Source of the DNA: Micrasema longulum
Lineage: Eukaryota > Arthropoda > Insecta > Trichoptera > Brachycentridae
Direction: 5' to 3'
Length of the DNA stretch: 64,000 bases
Assembly (NCBI GenBank): GCA_022494885.1
Contig: JAGVSM010003414.1
Coordinates: forward strand, 558,001-622,000
Under the pieces are notes generated by a model that was not told the DNA's origin, ran no database searches, and was given only the letters and a program-made list of their open reading frames with translations. A program made the translations under genes and the position numbers. Positions 43,115-53,589 of the stretch are shown here, piece by piece. Each line of letters begins with the position of its first letter. Positions within the stretch are counted from its first letter, which is position 1.

Positions 43115-45130
43115 CGCGGAGTAAAGTTTCCGGGCTAACCCATTGGTTGAATTCGATTATATGACATCCGATATGACGTAATGAAAACACAAATATACAG
43201 GTCGGTACCTTTGATTAACTTCAAACATGTGCATCATCGACAGTCCCAGTCAGTTACCACTACCAAAAGTTAGTTATAACGTAACTTTAAATTTTCATGT
43301 ATGTGTATAAAATTATGAAACGCCCTTGGGGTAATTTTTATTATTATAATTACGATTCGGGGCAGGTATTACTGATATACCTAATAGAATTATAAAGTTA
43401 TAAAAATAACCGAAAAACTATATTACCATAACCGGTTAAACATCACTAATAAGTCTCATTCCCAACTACGACGTCTCTAGCAAGCTACCCCTTCTCCATA
43501 TAACCCTCGGACCTTTGACACTTTACGGAATTTCGTTTCACATTCTTACCCAAAAACTTAGCGAAAATCCTCGACCAAGAATGTGATGAAAAATGGATGT
43601 AACAGAAAGGTTCCTCGTTTATTAGAATAAAATTGTCTCGGGGAATTCAATTTACAGACATACGCATATTCTTTCAGACACGTAGGTATCATAATTCAAT
43701 AGAATAAAAACAAATATCATATTTGTGACTGCATTTCGACCAAAAAAATGTTTGTAAAATTCATAACAGTATCGCAACGTATTCATATTAAAATTTGCAT
43801 AAAGGGCTCTGCAGTGGTATTAAATATGTTCATTTCTTATAATGATGGCAATATCACAAGTCTAGTCTTCCAATTCCAGCGTCTCAGGGAAACTAAGGAA
43901 ACACTATATCTATTACTATGCACTGGGTATCGCAATTCTGTCTAACTTCTTGACTCTGGATTCTGCTTCTTTTGGGTTTCTCTGCGATTGCCTTTAGTAC
44001 TTTCATCTCTGACGTTCTAAGCAGTTATTTAGTTTTTCTACTTGGTTTTTCGTATTTTTCATTTTCTCTATCTATCCTCACCTCTGTTGTAAACACCATG
44101 ATTTGGTCTGACACACGTTTTGTATATCCGAATACAGCTTTGAAAACAGGATAAAGACTGCATTAAGTCCACCTATTGGTACTCGTGAGACAAAAATCAC
44201 GTTGACCAGCGTAATAATTTTATTATTGGATTTTATCAGTCAGTCAATATGTCAAGATAAAGGATAGGGGTATTTTGAGACACTTCCTGACATAAATTCA
44301 AGCACGCAATTTTAATTCTGAAAAATTTAATCAGAATAATGACTTTTTTCTTTTATATGAAACCGAATAATTTTTATAAAAAAACATTTAAAATGAAATT
44401 GAGGTTTTCAAGCTAAGTAATCTAAAGTGCAAATAGTTTCATAAGAAATTTTCATCAAAAAGTTTTTCTGCATTTTCCACCCTTGAGTTTTCTAGGACAT
44501 GGAAATTCTTTCCCCTACAAAGTTTAACTATACTACTGCCCTACTTTGGTTAGCTTGTATTGTCCTTTATGTTCTAGACGTATATAATGTACGTTCATGT
44601 AGGAATGTGAGAAAACTTGCATCACCATTACTTACATGTACATATCGTCGCGACCGTAAAACAACAACGGATGTGCGAAAAATGCAACATTGACTGTCTT
44701 TTGTATTTGATATTAAAAAAGGTTTTATAAAAACTTTGTGTTCTAGGTTTGAATTTATGTATATAACTAACCCTAGTATTCAATTATATACTTTGTACTT
44801 AACGAGTTGTGACATTAAGTGTCAAAAATAAATTAAACTGCTCTCACGTAAAGTTGAAGAAAATAACATGCGTGGTTGTTCTACAATTATGACGGTATGT
44901 TAGTTGCTTCCAATTTTGTATTCGGAATTTCTCCATCACCCACAGTTTTTTTTGTTATTATATTTTTTTTACATTTTAAAATTTTTTTTCGTTAATTTGT
45001 CCATTGTCAAGTAAAAGTTCATTGACCATTGAAGGTTAATATGGTGAAAACAAATGAGCCAACTCAAATGGTAACGCTGCTAATGTTGTGCTTGTTTAGC
45101 ACATGTATAGACGTGATCTAGTGTAGCACA
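43115..45130. other. AT-rich DNA without supported genes
   Basis: 43310-43345 (AACGCCCTTGGGGTAATTTT) may be another LINE family W tail. Several short frames (43748, 43972, 44499) show no domain. Confidence 0.45.
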
Positions 45131-45135
45131 CATTT

Positions 45136-45545
45136 TTGTGTGAATGGGTTAGTAGGGACAGGACCCATTGTATAATCCTAAAAATGTATGCCTATGTACC
45201 TGCATTACATATCAAACTAGGATTAATTAAAATGTTCGTCAGAGCCGTGGACAATACTTCTGGTTTCATGTACCCCAAACAGAAGTTTCCTAAAATAAGT
45301 GATGGTATAATTAAAGAGGGAATTTTTGTGGGTCCACAAATTCGATCACTTATGCATAACGAAAAGATTAAGGAACTATTGAATCCACTGGATAAAGCAG
45401 CTTGGAAAACATTCAAAAATATTACTCATAGTTTTTTTAGGAAATCGAAACGCACAAATTTACTGGGATATTGTCAACGATCGTACAACAACATATTCCA
45501 ATTTTAAACATTAATTATGATTTTCTATTATCATTCTCAAAACTA
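45136..45545 (+). pseudogene. Fragment of a widespread arthropod transposon-type ORF
   Basis: The frame includes PALHIKLGLIKMFVRAVDN, then SGFMYPKQKFPKISDGIIKE, GIFVGPQIRSLM and DKAAWKTFKNITHSFF. I recognise this block as part of a repetitive uncharacterised protein family found in many invertebrate genomes, with H-KLGL-K-FVKA, KFP--S-AK-KEGIFVGP-IR and AW--FKN--. After a frameshift near 45460 a YWDIVND-like piece and a weak HFLHSH-like piece follow, as expected next in that family. It is truncated at both ends. The transposon superfamily is not certain, so none is named. Confidence 0.75.
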
Positions 45546-45893
45546 ATGACACTGTTGGTAAGAAGAACTGTTAATGAGCTAACAGTACTTTATAAAATAA
45601 TTCACTCGTCACGTCGCCGCCGGCGTCAATATACTGGTTAAACCCTCTAAATGGCAAAAATTTATAAAACGAGTTATAAATGCCGTTATAAGCCATTTTT
45701 TAGCTTAATCAACTGATTAAATCCTCTAATTCCCGAGGTTTTGTTTAAAAGTTATCTTATATAACACTCACATTTTTTTAATGTTCTGGTTAAAAACATT
45801 AAAGTTAGAAAGTGAAATTTTTGATGGAAGTTCATTGTAATTTATTATATAAATAAAAGACGAGTGATACTTTTATCCACGAATTTGGAAAAT

Positions 45894-45936
45894 CCAGTGA
45901 CCGGTTTCATCGCTTTCGCGACATCTTCAAGACTGG
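45894..45936 (-). ncRNA. Hammerhead-like motif, left arm
   Basis: Minus strand: CCAGT, CTTGAAGA, stem II TCGC/GCGA around GAAA, GAAA, ACCGGT, C, ACTGG. Stem I (CCAGT with ACTGG) is perfect. One extra T in the core relative to CUGANGA. Confidence 0.65.
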
Positions 45937-46308
45937 TATGTTTATTAAGGAGTTCAATGTATTTATACAAAACAACGGTAACGATAGATAATTCAAAATA
46001 TATGAGAGTAAATTAAATAAAGTTATTTTTATCAGATTTTTTTTGGGTTAACTAATGAGTTGATATAATGCTATTTTAATGAGTTAAAGTATTTTAAACA
46101 GTTACACTAAAAATAAAATACTTGTAACTATTTAAAATACTTACCTCATTAAAATAGCATTATATCAACTCATTAGTTATCCCAAAAAAAGTCTGATAAT
46201 GATCCTTAAGATAAAAATAACTTTATTTAATTTACTCTCATGTAACTTTTGAATTATCTATCCTTACCTCTGTATTGTATAAATACATTGAACTCTTTAA
46301 TAAAGATA

Positions 46309-46351
46309 CCAGTCTCGAAGATGTCGCGAAAGCGATGAAACCGGTCACTGG
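46309..46351 (+). ncRNA. Hammerhead-like motif, right arm
   Basis: Mirror of the left motif: CCAGT (46309-46313), CTCGAAGA, stem II TCGC/GCGA (46324-46335), GAAA (46337-46340), ACCGGT (46340-46345), C (46346), ACTGG (46347-46351). Stem I is perfect; the core is one base too long. Confidence 0.65.
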
Positions 46352-46404
46352 ATTTTCAAAATTTGTGGATTAAAGTATCACTCGTCTTTTTTATAAAATA
46401 AATT

Positions 46405-47095
46405 TTCTAGATAAAACCGTAAATTTCATTTACTAAATATTTTTTTGCGAAATCTCATCTATTGAAAAATTTTAAAGAAACTAAAATGGTTTGCTAGAAA
46501 AAACTGTTCTCAAGTAAAACATTTAAAGTGTTTTTTTTAGTACAGTCAATAATGCATTTAGAAGGTTCTACTGGTATACCTACGATATTCAACATAATAC
46601 AAACGTGTACAATGACTATAAATAATTTTAAGGTACTTGGTGCATTAAATAAGCACCGAAACCAGTTAATGTTCCAAAGTTTTCCATTTCTTTTCAAATA
46701 TATTTCTGAGTACTAAGCTTTTATTAAGTTTTCCAATCAAATTTATGCCAGGGGCTTCAGTTTTACAAATGCATGAGAGTGGTGAGCGCAATATTAGGAA
46801 TGAGATTTGATCAAATTGAGCACCAAACGCCGAGTAAATAGAAATTGAAAAGAAGCCAAGCATGTTGAGGCAATTTATCTCACACTCAACTGATCGGAAT
46901 AAGCTCCGCGTGTAACCGGGGTATTTTACGCAACAATTATTTGTACCGCAATTTTACTTTCGACACCTTCAGACAAAATGCTGTAAGCCAAAAACACATG
47001 TTTAGTAAAAATTAACAGTAAAGATTTTTTTACAGTTTTTAAAAATTATTTTATTAAAACAGTCACAAATAATAGAACAATGCATACAAATAACA
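46405..47095. other. AT-rich DNA without supported features
   Basis: Overlapping short frames on both strands (46494-46863) show no domain. Confidence 0.45.
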
Positions 47096-47097
47096 AT

Positions 47098-47365
47098 AAA
47101 TCATCATCATCATTCCCTTTCCGCACCTTATGGTGCATAGGGCACTGCATTGGTACACCGATCGCAGTGTATCTTGATCATTTTTGTTACATCAAGGTAA
47201 GATGATCAGTCTTACGCTTCAGGTACCAGTCCAGAGACTATGAAATATTCTAGTCTGAAAACACATTTTTAAATAAATATTTCATGTCAACCATATCGGG
47301 AATCGAACAAGAGACCGTTTTGCATGGTAGGCAAACGCGCTGACCACTACACCAGGAGGCCGACA
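47098..47365 (-). repeat. tRNA-derived SINE (family 1), complete
   Basis: Minus-strand head GTCGGCCTCCTGGTGTAGTG, CTACCATGCAAAACGG and a GTTCGATTCCCG B box; body with CATGAAATATTTATTTAAAA, CTGGTACCTGAAGCG, ACTGATCATCTTACC and TGCACCATAAGGTGCGG; tail GGAAAGGGAATGATGATGAT. The copy at 57470-57735 is closely similar. Confidence 0.9.
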
Positions 47366-47369
47366 GTAA

Positions 47370-48000
47370 ACAACTAGACCAATTACTGGTTTCACATAAG
47401 AAAATAATTTAAAAAAAACAACATACAGTTCACCAGGAGTTAAAATCGTAGGGTCAAGGTGCCGACAGCGGCTCAGGTACAGTGAATCAACTACCCTATA
47501 ATTAAATATTGTTAAATGACTTATTTTAGGAATTTTCTGGATGAAAAAATAATATATTATTTTTTTCGGATAACATTCATTTGACAAAATATTTTTTTTC
47601 TTTTTTAAATTCATATTCCATTGTTGGTGAGAATATTTTTAACATCTTTTGGAAAGGTTGTCTGAGTCTCCCGTTTAGTTTTGCCAGGTAGTTTATTGTA
47701 TGATTTCAGTCATTTGTTTATTAGTCTCGAGTGTCCTTGTCTTGTTTTAGAATGTTGTATATGTTGTCCTGATATTTTTGTATATTGTGTCCATGTTTAC
47801 TACAATTTTGACAAGTTTAAGTTCTACTATTACATGAGTATTATTATTTATTTATTTATTTATTATTTATTTATTATCATGATATTACATAAACAAAATT
47901 ATAATTTATGTAAAGTTGCTTTGACTGTCTAACTAGGGCTATTTACCCCGTTTTAAAACAGTCAAAAAATATAAAAAACAGTAATCAATTTATAGAAACA
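47370..48000. other. AT-rich DNA with (ATTT)n
   Basis: An ATTT-rich run lies at 47845-47885. Frames of 110 codons (minus, 47282-47614, overlapping the SINE) and 83 codons (plus, 47681-47932) are not convincing. Confidence 0.5.
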
Positions 48001-48034
48001 GTTATAAATATACAGGACAAAGTGAAAAACAAGG

Positions 48035-48185
48035 TAAAAAATGGAGTAAAAACATGGTAAAAAATGTAGTAAAAACATAGTAAAATTGTAGTAAAAACAT
48101 AGTAAAATTGTAGTAAAAACATAGTAAAAATGTAGTAAAAACATAGTAAAAAATGTAGTAAAAAAAAACGTAGCAAAAAAAATAA
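48035..48185. repeat. Imperfect tandem repeat, about 22-bp unit
   Basis: GTAGTAAAAACATAGTAAAA with short A/T variation repeats about six times. The long Phe/Leu/Tyr-rich minus frames here come from this repeat. Confidence 0.85.
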
Positions 48186-48189
48186 ATTA

Positions 48190-49880
48190 TTAAAACAAAG
48201 TAATAAATGCAGTGAAAACATAAAAACAGAATACATAGTAAGAAACATATTTAAATTCATAATGAAAAAAGTAATGTATGTTGTATGGCAAAAAGCATAT
48301 TTAAAGAAAGAAAAAAAAAACAGCATATTAAAAAATAAAGTAAAAGATGTAATAAAAATTAAAAAAAATAAATACATAGTTAAAACAAGTTAAAAAGTCA
48401 TGAGGATCTTTAAAAATTAAATCAGTATTATTATTGTTACAGGATTTTACATACAATGGAAAATAGCTCTGTTAACTTGCAAATTGTTTTTTCTTAATGA
48501 AAAGGAGTAAGTTTAGTTATGATTATAGAAAGAAAAAACAAAAAAAAGCGCATAAAAAATTGTTTAATATTGAATTATGGAAAAAGACCTTTAGATAATA
48601 AATATTTTTTTAATTCCGTTAAGAATTTTCCAAAAATATCTATATCTTTCGCATTGTGTCTGTGAACATTTTACCGCCTGCACATGCGAAAGAGGGAATT
48701 ATAATATCCCGTATTTGAGGAAAAGTGCTCAACTCTAAAAACCTCGGAATTACGTGGTCGTATATTAGCATGTAGGTTAATGTTACTAATTTGTGACGTG
48801 TCATGGTGATAAATAAGGATTTTGTATAGCCAGGTGAGATCTATTATATTTCGTCTCATTTCTAGACTTTATTTTGAAAAAAAGTTATAAATTTTATAAT
48901 ATACTTTAATAATGTTTAATTCTTATGTAAAGTTTTTTTCTATGGTTACGATATATTTAAAGGAAAGTATCAATACAGGCAGAACAGGCTGGGGTGAGAT
49001 TGGCCTCAGGACGTGTCTACCCCTTAATAAAATCCTTACGCGATCACGTATAGAAGCAAGGAGCAGGCAATGGGGTAGTCTTCTAAGCAATACTAAAGCA
49101 AACAATCACTATGGTAGGGGTGCGAACCCATTTCAGGTCATTTCTTTAAGGGTAGAAAAATAAATGTGGAAATCTCAACACTAATACTAAATTAGATTTT
49201 AAAATATTTATATTATTTGAAAATACCAATAGATTCAAACATAAAAAAATATTGTGTTTTTGGCTAGTACATATACTCGTATTTTAGTGTCTTTAAACAG
49301 GGTTTCTTACACTAGTTATAGGGTCAAAGTAACTTTATATAAATGTAATTATTTTATATATATATATATAATAAGGTAAATAAACAAATACATTGTTTGT
49401 AAAATGGTCATAAAATATTGTAAGAGGGTTGATATTTAAATGGTGTGGAGTGGAATCATTAACTGTCCAGTATTTCCTGTGTTCAAACAACAGTAGGTAT
49501 TATATGTCTTACGAGAGCATCAGGTAGAATAGTCATCCACTCAGCTTTTTTATATGCAATATATTGGGGATTTACAGACAGAAAGCATTAAGTCATAAAA
49601 ACAAGGTCCGAGATAATCGCATTTCAAGCTTTTTTTATTCTTTCAGCGTATTATTTCTCCCCCAATTTTATTTTTTTATTTACTTTAATCTATTTTAATT
49701 TATTTTAAGCAATCGGGTTCTTCTATCTATATTTTAAAATGTAAAGGCTGTTGACTTAATGCATTCTGTCAGCAAAACCTCGATGTTTATTATATTTAAA
49801 AATAACATATTTTATTAGGTTTGCAAGACGTAAATCAACTAAAATACATGTCCTATAAAGGGTCGACAAAGATCGAAAAA
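48190..49880. other. AT-rich DNA without supported genes
   Basis: A less AT-rich patch at 48970-49130 holds overlapping frames (83 codons plus, 60 minus) with no recognised content. A (TA)n run lies at 49355-49372. Confidence 0.45.
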
Positions 49881-49884
49881 GCCG

Positions 49885-50130
49885 ATCAACGATTTAATAG
49901 AACTATGCGGACAGATTTATTAAGGCTCGTGGGGCCGATTAAATGCGCCTTAGATAGCCGAATTCAATAGCATGTAACAGTTGGCGACAGTTGTCATTAT
50001 TTTAAACCACATATTCTTCTCTAATTTTGATCACTTACTAACAGAACTTTTTGTGTAGATATTTAATAAATATTCGTATTCAAATAACTAAGGCTCGTAG
50101 GGCCTATTTAATATATATTTAATATTTAAT
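49885..50130. repeat. GGCC-module repeat region, left part
   Basis: AAGGCTCGTGGGGCCGATTA, then TAGATAGCCGAATTCAATAG and CATGTAACAGTTGGCGACAG, and a second AAGGCTCGTAGGGCCTATTT at 50090-50109. The same words occur at 52095-52455 on the other side of the LINE. Confidence 0.7.
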
Positions 50131-52071
50131 ATATATTTAATATATACAGCCTATTTAATAATAGCTTTAAAAAAATTGAAGAAGAGGAAATCATAAAAAT
50201 TATTAGCAATTTAAAAAAAGACCAGTCTAAAGGTCCCGATAATATTTCTGTAGAAACACTTAAAAAAATTAAAAATAATGTATCTAAGCCTTTGCAATAT
50301 ATTTACAACATATGTCTAGAAAATGGAATCTATCCGAAATCATTTAAATTATCAACAATAGTACCAATTCACAAAAATGGCTCAGCTTCTAAAACAGATA
50401 ACTATCGTCCAATTGCTCTTACCTCAAATATATCTAAAATTTTTGAAAAATGTCTAAAAAACAGAATCATGGATTATCTAGAAGGTCATAAGAAAATCTC
50501 TCATAATCAATTTGGCTTCCGAAAAAAATTTAGCACTGATGATGCAATTTATAAATTAACTAGAGAAATATATTCCGCAATAGATAATAAATATAAATGT
50601 TTGGTAATTTTCCTTGATCTTAAAAAAGCCTTTGATACCGTTAACTTAATTAAATTATCAAATAAATTAAAAAACATTGGTATAAAAAATAAATGTCATA
50701 AGTTATTAACTAGTTACCTATTTAATAGGACACAAAATACAAAAATAAAAAGTGAAATTAGCTTGCAAAGAGAACAACAACATGGTGTTCCACAAGGGAC
50801 AATTTTAGGTCCTCTATTATTTTTAATATACTTAAACGAACTATGTGATTTAAAAGTAGACGGAGAAATATTGTCCTATGCTGATGACACTGCTATTATA
50901 GTATATAATAAAACATGAGAGTTAACATTTAGTGATGCTACAAAAAGTATACCAATAGTTAATAACTGGTTGGAAAATAATTTGCTTGGTTTAAATCAAG
51001 AAAAAACCATGTATTTGCCCTTTCAAATCTCTAATAAGACTGGCCCTTCACAAAATTTGTCAATTAAAATACACGATTTAAATTGTAATATAGATATCTG
51101 TAATAAGTGTTACAAAATTAGCTCAGGTGAAAGTTATAAATATCTGGGTATCCACATAGATTATAGGCTAAAATGGGAAACACATATAGCTAAATTAACA
51201 GACAAAATCAGATATTTATCTTACGTTTTCCAAAGATTAAAAAATATTTTAACTTATGAAAAATTAAAAATGCTGTATTACGCTCTAATTCAGTCTTCTG
51301 TTACATACGGCATAATTGGATGGGGTGGAGTTTTGGACGCACATAGTCACCCTGTAGAAATCGCACAGAAGAGTATAGTTAAGATAATGTACAAAAAGCA
51401 TAGACTATTTCCTAGTAACGAATTGTACATAGAGAGCGGACTCCTTAATTTAAAAAAGTTATATTTATTACAATGCTTAAAATATGTACACAAAAATAGG
51501 GAATTGTTTGGCAATAATTTAAATAGGACTAGTAGCAGATCAGAAAGTGTACTGTCGGTTCCAGGATGCAGAACTAAGTTCGCACAGAGACACTCTTTCC
51601 ATGTTGGTCCAAGATCTTTTAATCTCCTACCCAAGGAAATACAAAATATAGAATCCCTTCCAAAGTTTAAAGCGGCTTTGAGGACTTGGATCAGCATGGA
51701 AAATACAGATATACACCTATTGTGAAAGAGTCGTACAACAGCATATTCTAAACTTTGATGTCTTAATTACATTGTTTATGTCATTTTCCTGTTATTTCTG
51801 TATGATTTTTAATGGCATTGTCATATTTGTGTTTGTATACCAAAAAATTCACCAAAAACAATAAAAAAGGAATGGCCCACGCTCAGACGTTTAAGTCTTT
51901 GTGGGCATTTTTTCCAAATTTAAGGCTATGTTTATTTTTAGAATATGTATTTTTCTCTTTTTCTCTTTTTCTCTTCTAATGTTTAATAAATATAATGTAT
52001 AAAATATGTAATTTAATACATGCATAATATGTAACAGTATGGAAAAATAAACAAAAAAAAAAAAAAAAAAT
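50130..52071 (+). pseudogene. LINE with RT domain, best preserved copy (one in-frame stop)
   Basis: Open from about 50130 with homology from about 50157: a start-region KKDQSKGPDNISVE, then IPIHKN-like, NYRPIAL and FGFRKKFSTDDAIYKL. Palm motifs follow: LVIFLDLKKAFDTV, HGVPQGTILGPLLFLIYLNE and the catalytic LSYADDTAII. A TGA at 50916-50918 is the only stop; the same frame resumes at once through LNQEKT, YKYLGIHIDYRLKWETHI, VTYGIIGWGG, a FKAALRTWI end and a stop at 51723-51725. The 3' UTR ends in a poly(A) of about 18 at 52054-52071, preceded by a two-step hairpin at 51875-51906. The endonuclease half is lost by 5' truncation. Jockey/CR1-like superfamily; clade not settled. Confidence 0.93.
51875..51906 (+). 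promoter_or_regulatory. LINE 3' UTR hairpin
   Basis: GCCCAC (51875-51880) pairs with GTGGGC (51901-51906), and inside it AGAC (51885-51888) pairs with GTCT (51895-51898). The layout matches the hairpin at 23146-23174 of another LINE, where the paired bases differ in sequence. Such hairpins are known in some LINEs as recognition sites for their own reverse transcriptase. Confidence 0.6.
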
Positions 52072-52074
52072 ATG

Positions 52075-52455
52075 GTCAAGGGAACAGATTCATAAAGGCC
52101 GACTTAATGAGGCCTTAAGGGTCGAATGTACAAGCATATAACAGTCGGCTATCTTTTTAATTACTTATTCATTTATTTTCAATATTAATCGCTTACAAAC
52201 CAATATTTTTACGTAGCTATAATTGTTTTTTTTTGTCTTTGTAGCATTTTTTGGAGTGAGAGATTTTTCTTTATTGTATTTAGATTACTCCGAACAACAA
52301 AAAAAGTGAGGCCCTAAGGGACGATACTTCTAGGCGACAGAGATCCTAAACAACCGAGGAGCAAAAAGTCGCAAACTGAGGCCCGTAGGGCATAAAATGA
52401 GGCCAGAGTGGCCGAATTCTCCAGCATGTATTAGTTGGCAATAGCCGAAATAAAC
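52075..52455. repeat. GGCC-module repeat region, right part
   Basis: TAATGAGGCCTTAAGGGTCG (52110), AGTGAGGCCCTAAGGGACGA (52305), ACTGAGGCCCGTAGGGCATA (52376) and AATGAGGCCAGAGTGGCCGA (52397), with CAAGCATATAACAGTCGGC and CCAGCATGTATTAGTTGGC. Each core is a small GGCC-nnnn-GGCC type hairpin. Confidence 0.7.
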
Positions 52456-52599
52456 AAAAAATATTTATGGTTAAATTATTTTATAGATATTAGAATAGGT
52501 AAATATTTTCCATTTATTTTATATTAAGAAACATGCAGAACGTTTAAATTTTGACATAACAAAAATCACAGCCGCCTTGGATTTAAATTTAAAATATGT

Positions 52600-52860
52600 T
52601 TTTTTTTTGTACGAAATATTCCCAATCAGCAAAAGTGCTAGTATGAGGGGATATAATAACACAATAGGTTGTTCGCAAGTTAAATTATTTGATGCTCTTG
52701 TATTTATTTTATGTTTGTTGTAGTTAAAATCAAATTAAATATTAGTCTTTATTTTATTCTTTTTCATCTTCATCTTTTCCTTTTTTCTGTGTAGATTAAT
52801 TCCTCTAGATTGAGCATTTTTGTTACTCTGTAAATCTGTAAATACATACACTAAATATGA
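52600..52860 (-). pseudogene. LINE family X 3' fragment with internal deletion
   Basis: Minus strand: blocks of the RT C-terminus (MLNLEELIYTEK-like) and 3' UTR as in 3290-3812, but about 220 bases between GCGAACAACC and TATTGTGTTATTATAT are missing. The CAGCA-like hairpin is kept with one G-U. Confidence 0.75.
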
Positions 52861-52964
52861 TAACGCTGGTACTGCACTAACTGCATAGTAATAATCATGT
52901 TTCAAAAATGATCGATAGTGATAGTTAGTAGTTCTATTTATTTACAAAAGTTTAATTAAAGTTG

Positions 52965-53110
52965 ATCGCATGGCGGGGGGACGTAACCGGAGAAGTGAAT
53001 CGCTCTTCACTTGACTGCAGATGGTATCTCGGTCCGTAACGTTAGCCCGTGATACGATCTAACGCTACACATCTAGCCGGTTCGCGCTAGCCGGGGGAGC
53101 TTTCAGTTAG
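52965..53110. other. GC-rich block of unknown origin
   Basis: About 145 bases with far higher GC than the surroundings (AGCCGGTTCGCGCTAGCCGG, GGCGGGGGGACGTAACCGG). On the minus strand it is followed by AATAAA near 52935, which would fit an old LTR fragment. No paired copy is in the window, so this is open. Confidence 0.3.
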
Positions 53111-53484
53111 GAGATTATTTCCTTTGGATTTCCAGAAAAGGATTAAAAATACACAGAGCTGAAATATGGGAGCGGAGTCAGGTTCGTTCTAGAGAATTTA
53201 TTGGCAGCAATACGAAAATAGGAACTAGTTTTTAATCATGGCGATTACAAGGTCGCTAAGGGAAACTTTCTTTAGAATGTTTTTTTTTTGTATAGCTACT
53301 GCAACTATAGTAAACTTTGAAATTAGTATTCCTCCCTAGAAGAGTTGCAAGCTTTTTTATTATTTTTTTACTATACGCCCTTAAAATACAGTTCCGTATA
53401 TGAAATACAATCGGAATCCTGGGCAATTGTGTTCTTAAGGTAAAGGGGTGTTCTCTCACCTGAAAAAAATACGAATGGAGATAA

Positions 53485-53585
53485 GTCCGCCTCGTAGTGT
53501 TATTGTTAACGCATTCACGTACCATGCTTGAGGTCTCGGGTTCGATTCTTGGGGAGGTCAACATGAAATATTTATTTAAACGTAA
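53485..53585 (+). repeat. tRNA-derived SINE head (family 1)
   Basis: CCTCGTAGTGTTATTGTTAA, ACGTACCATGCTTGAG and TCTCGGGTTCGATTCTTGG (B box), then CAACATGAAATATTTATTTA, the shared body start. 3'-truncated. Confidence 0.82.
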
Positions 53586-53589
53586 TTTT

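Larger units (their letters stand above)
45846..46400. mobile_element. 0.55-kb near-perfect palindrome with two hammerhead-like motifs
   Basis: The left arm (about 45846-46112) and right arm (about 46115-46400) are inverted copies, with a 10-14-base insertion on the right near 46198. The arms begin with GACGAGTGATAC and end with GTATCACTCGTC. A hammerhead-like motif lies near each outer end and reads outward. No coding sequence. It is best explained as a tail-to-tail or head-to-head pair of Penelope-type terminal repeats. Confidence 0.88.

Noticed and set aside
47985..48377. 130-codon hydrophobic minus frame resembling a membrane protein
   Set aside because: It arises from the GTAGTAAAAACATAG tandem repeat and adjacent A-rich DNA.
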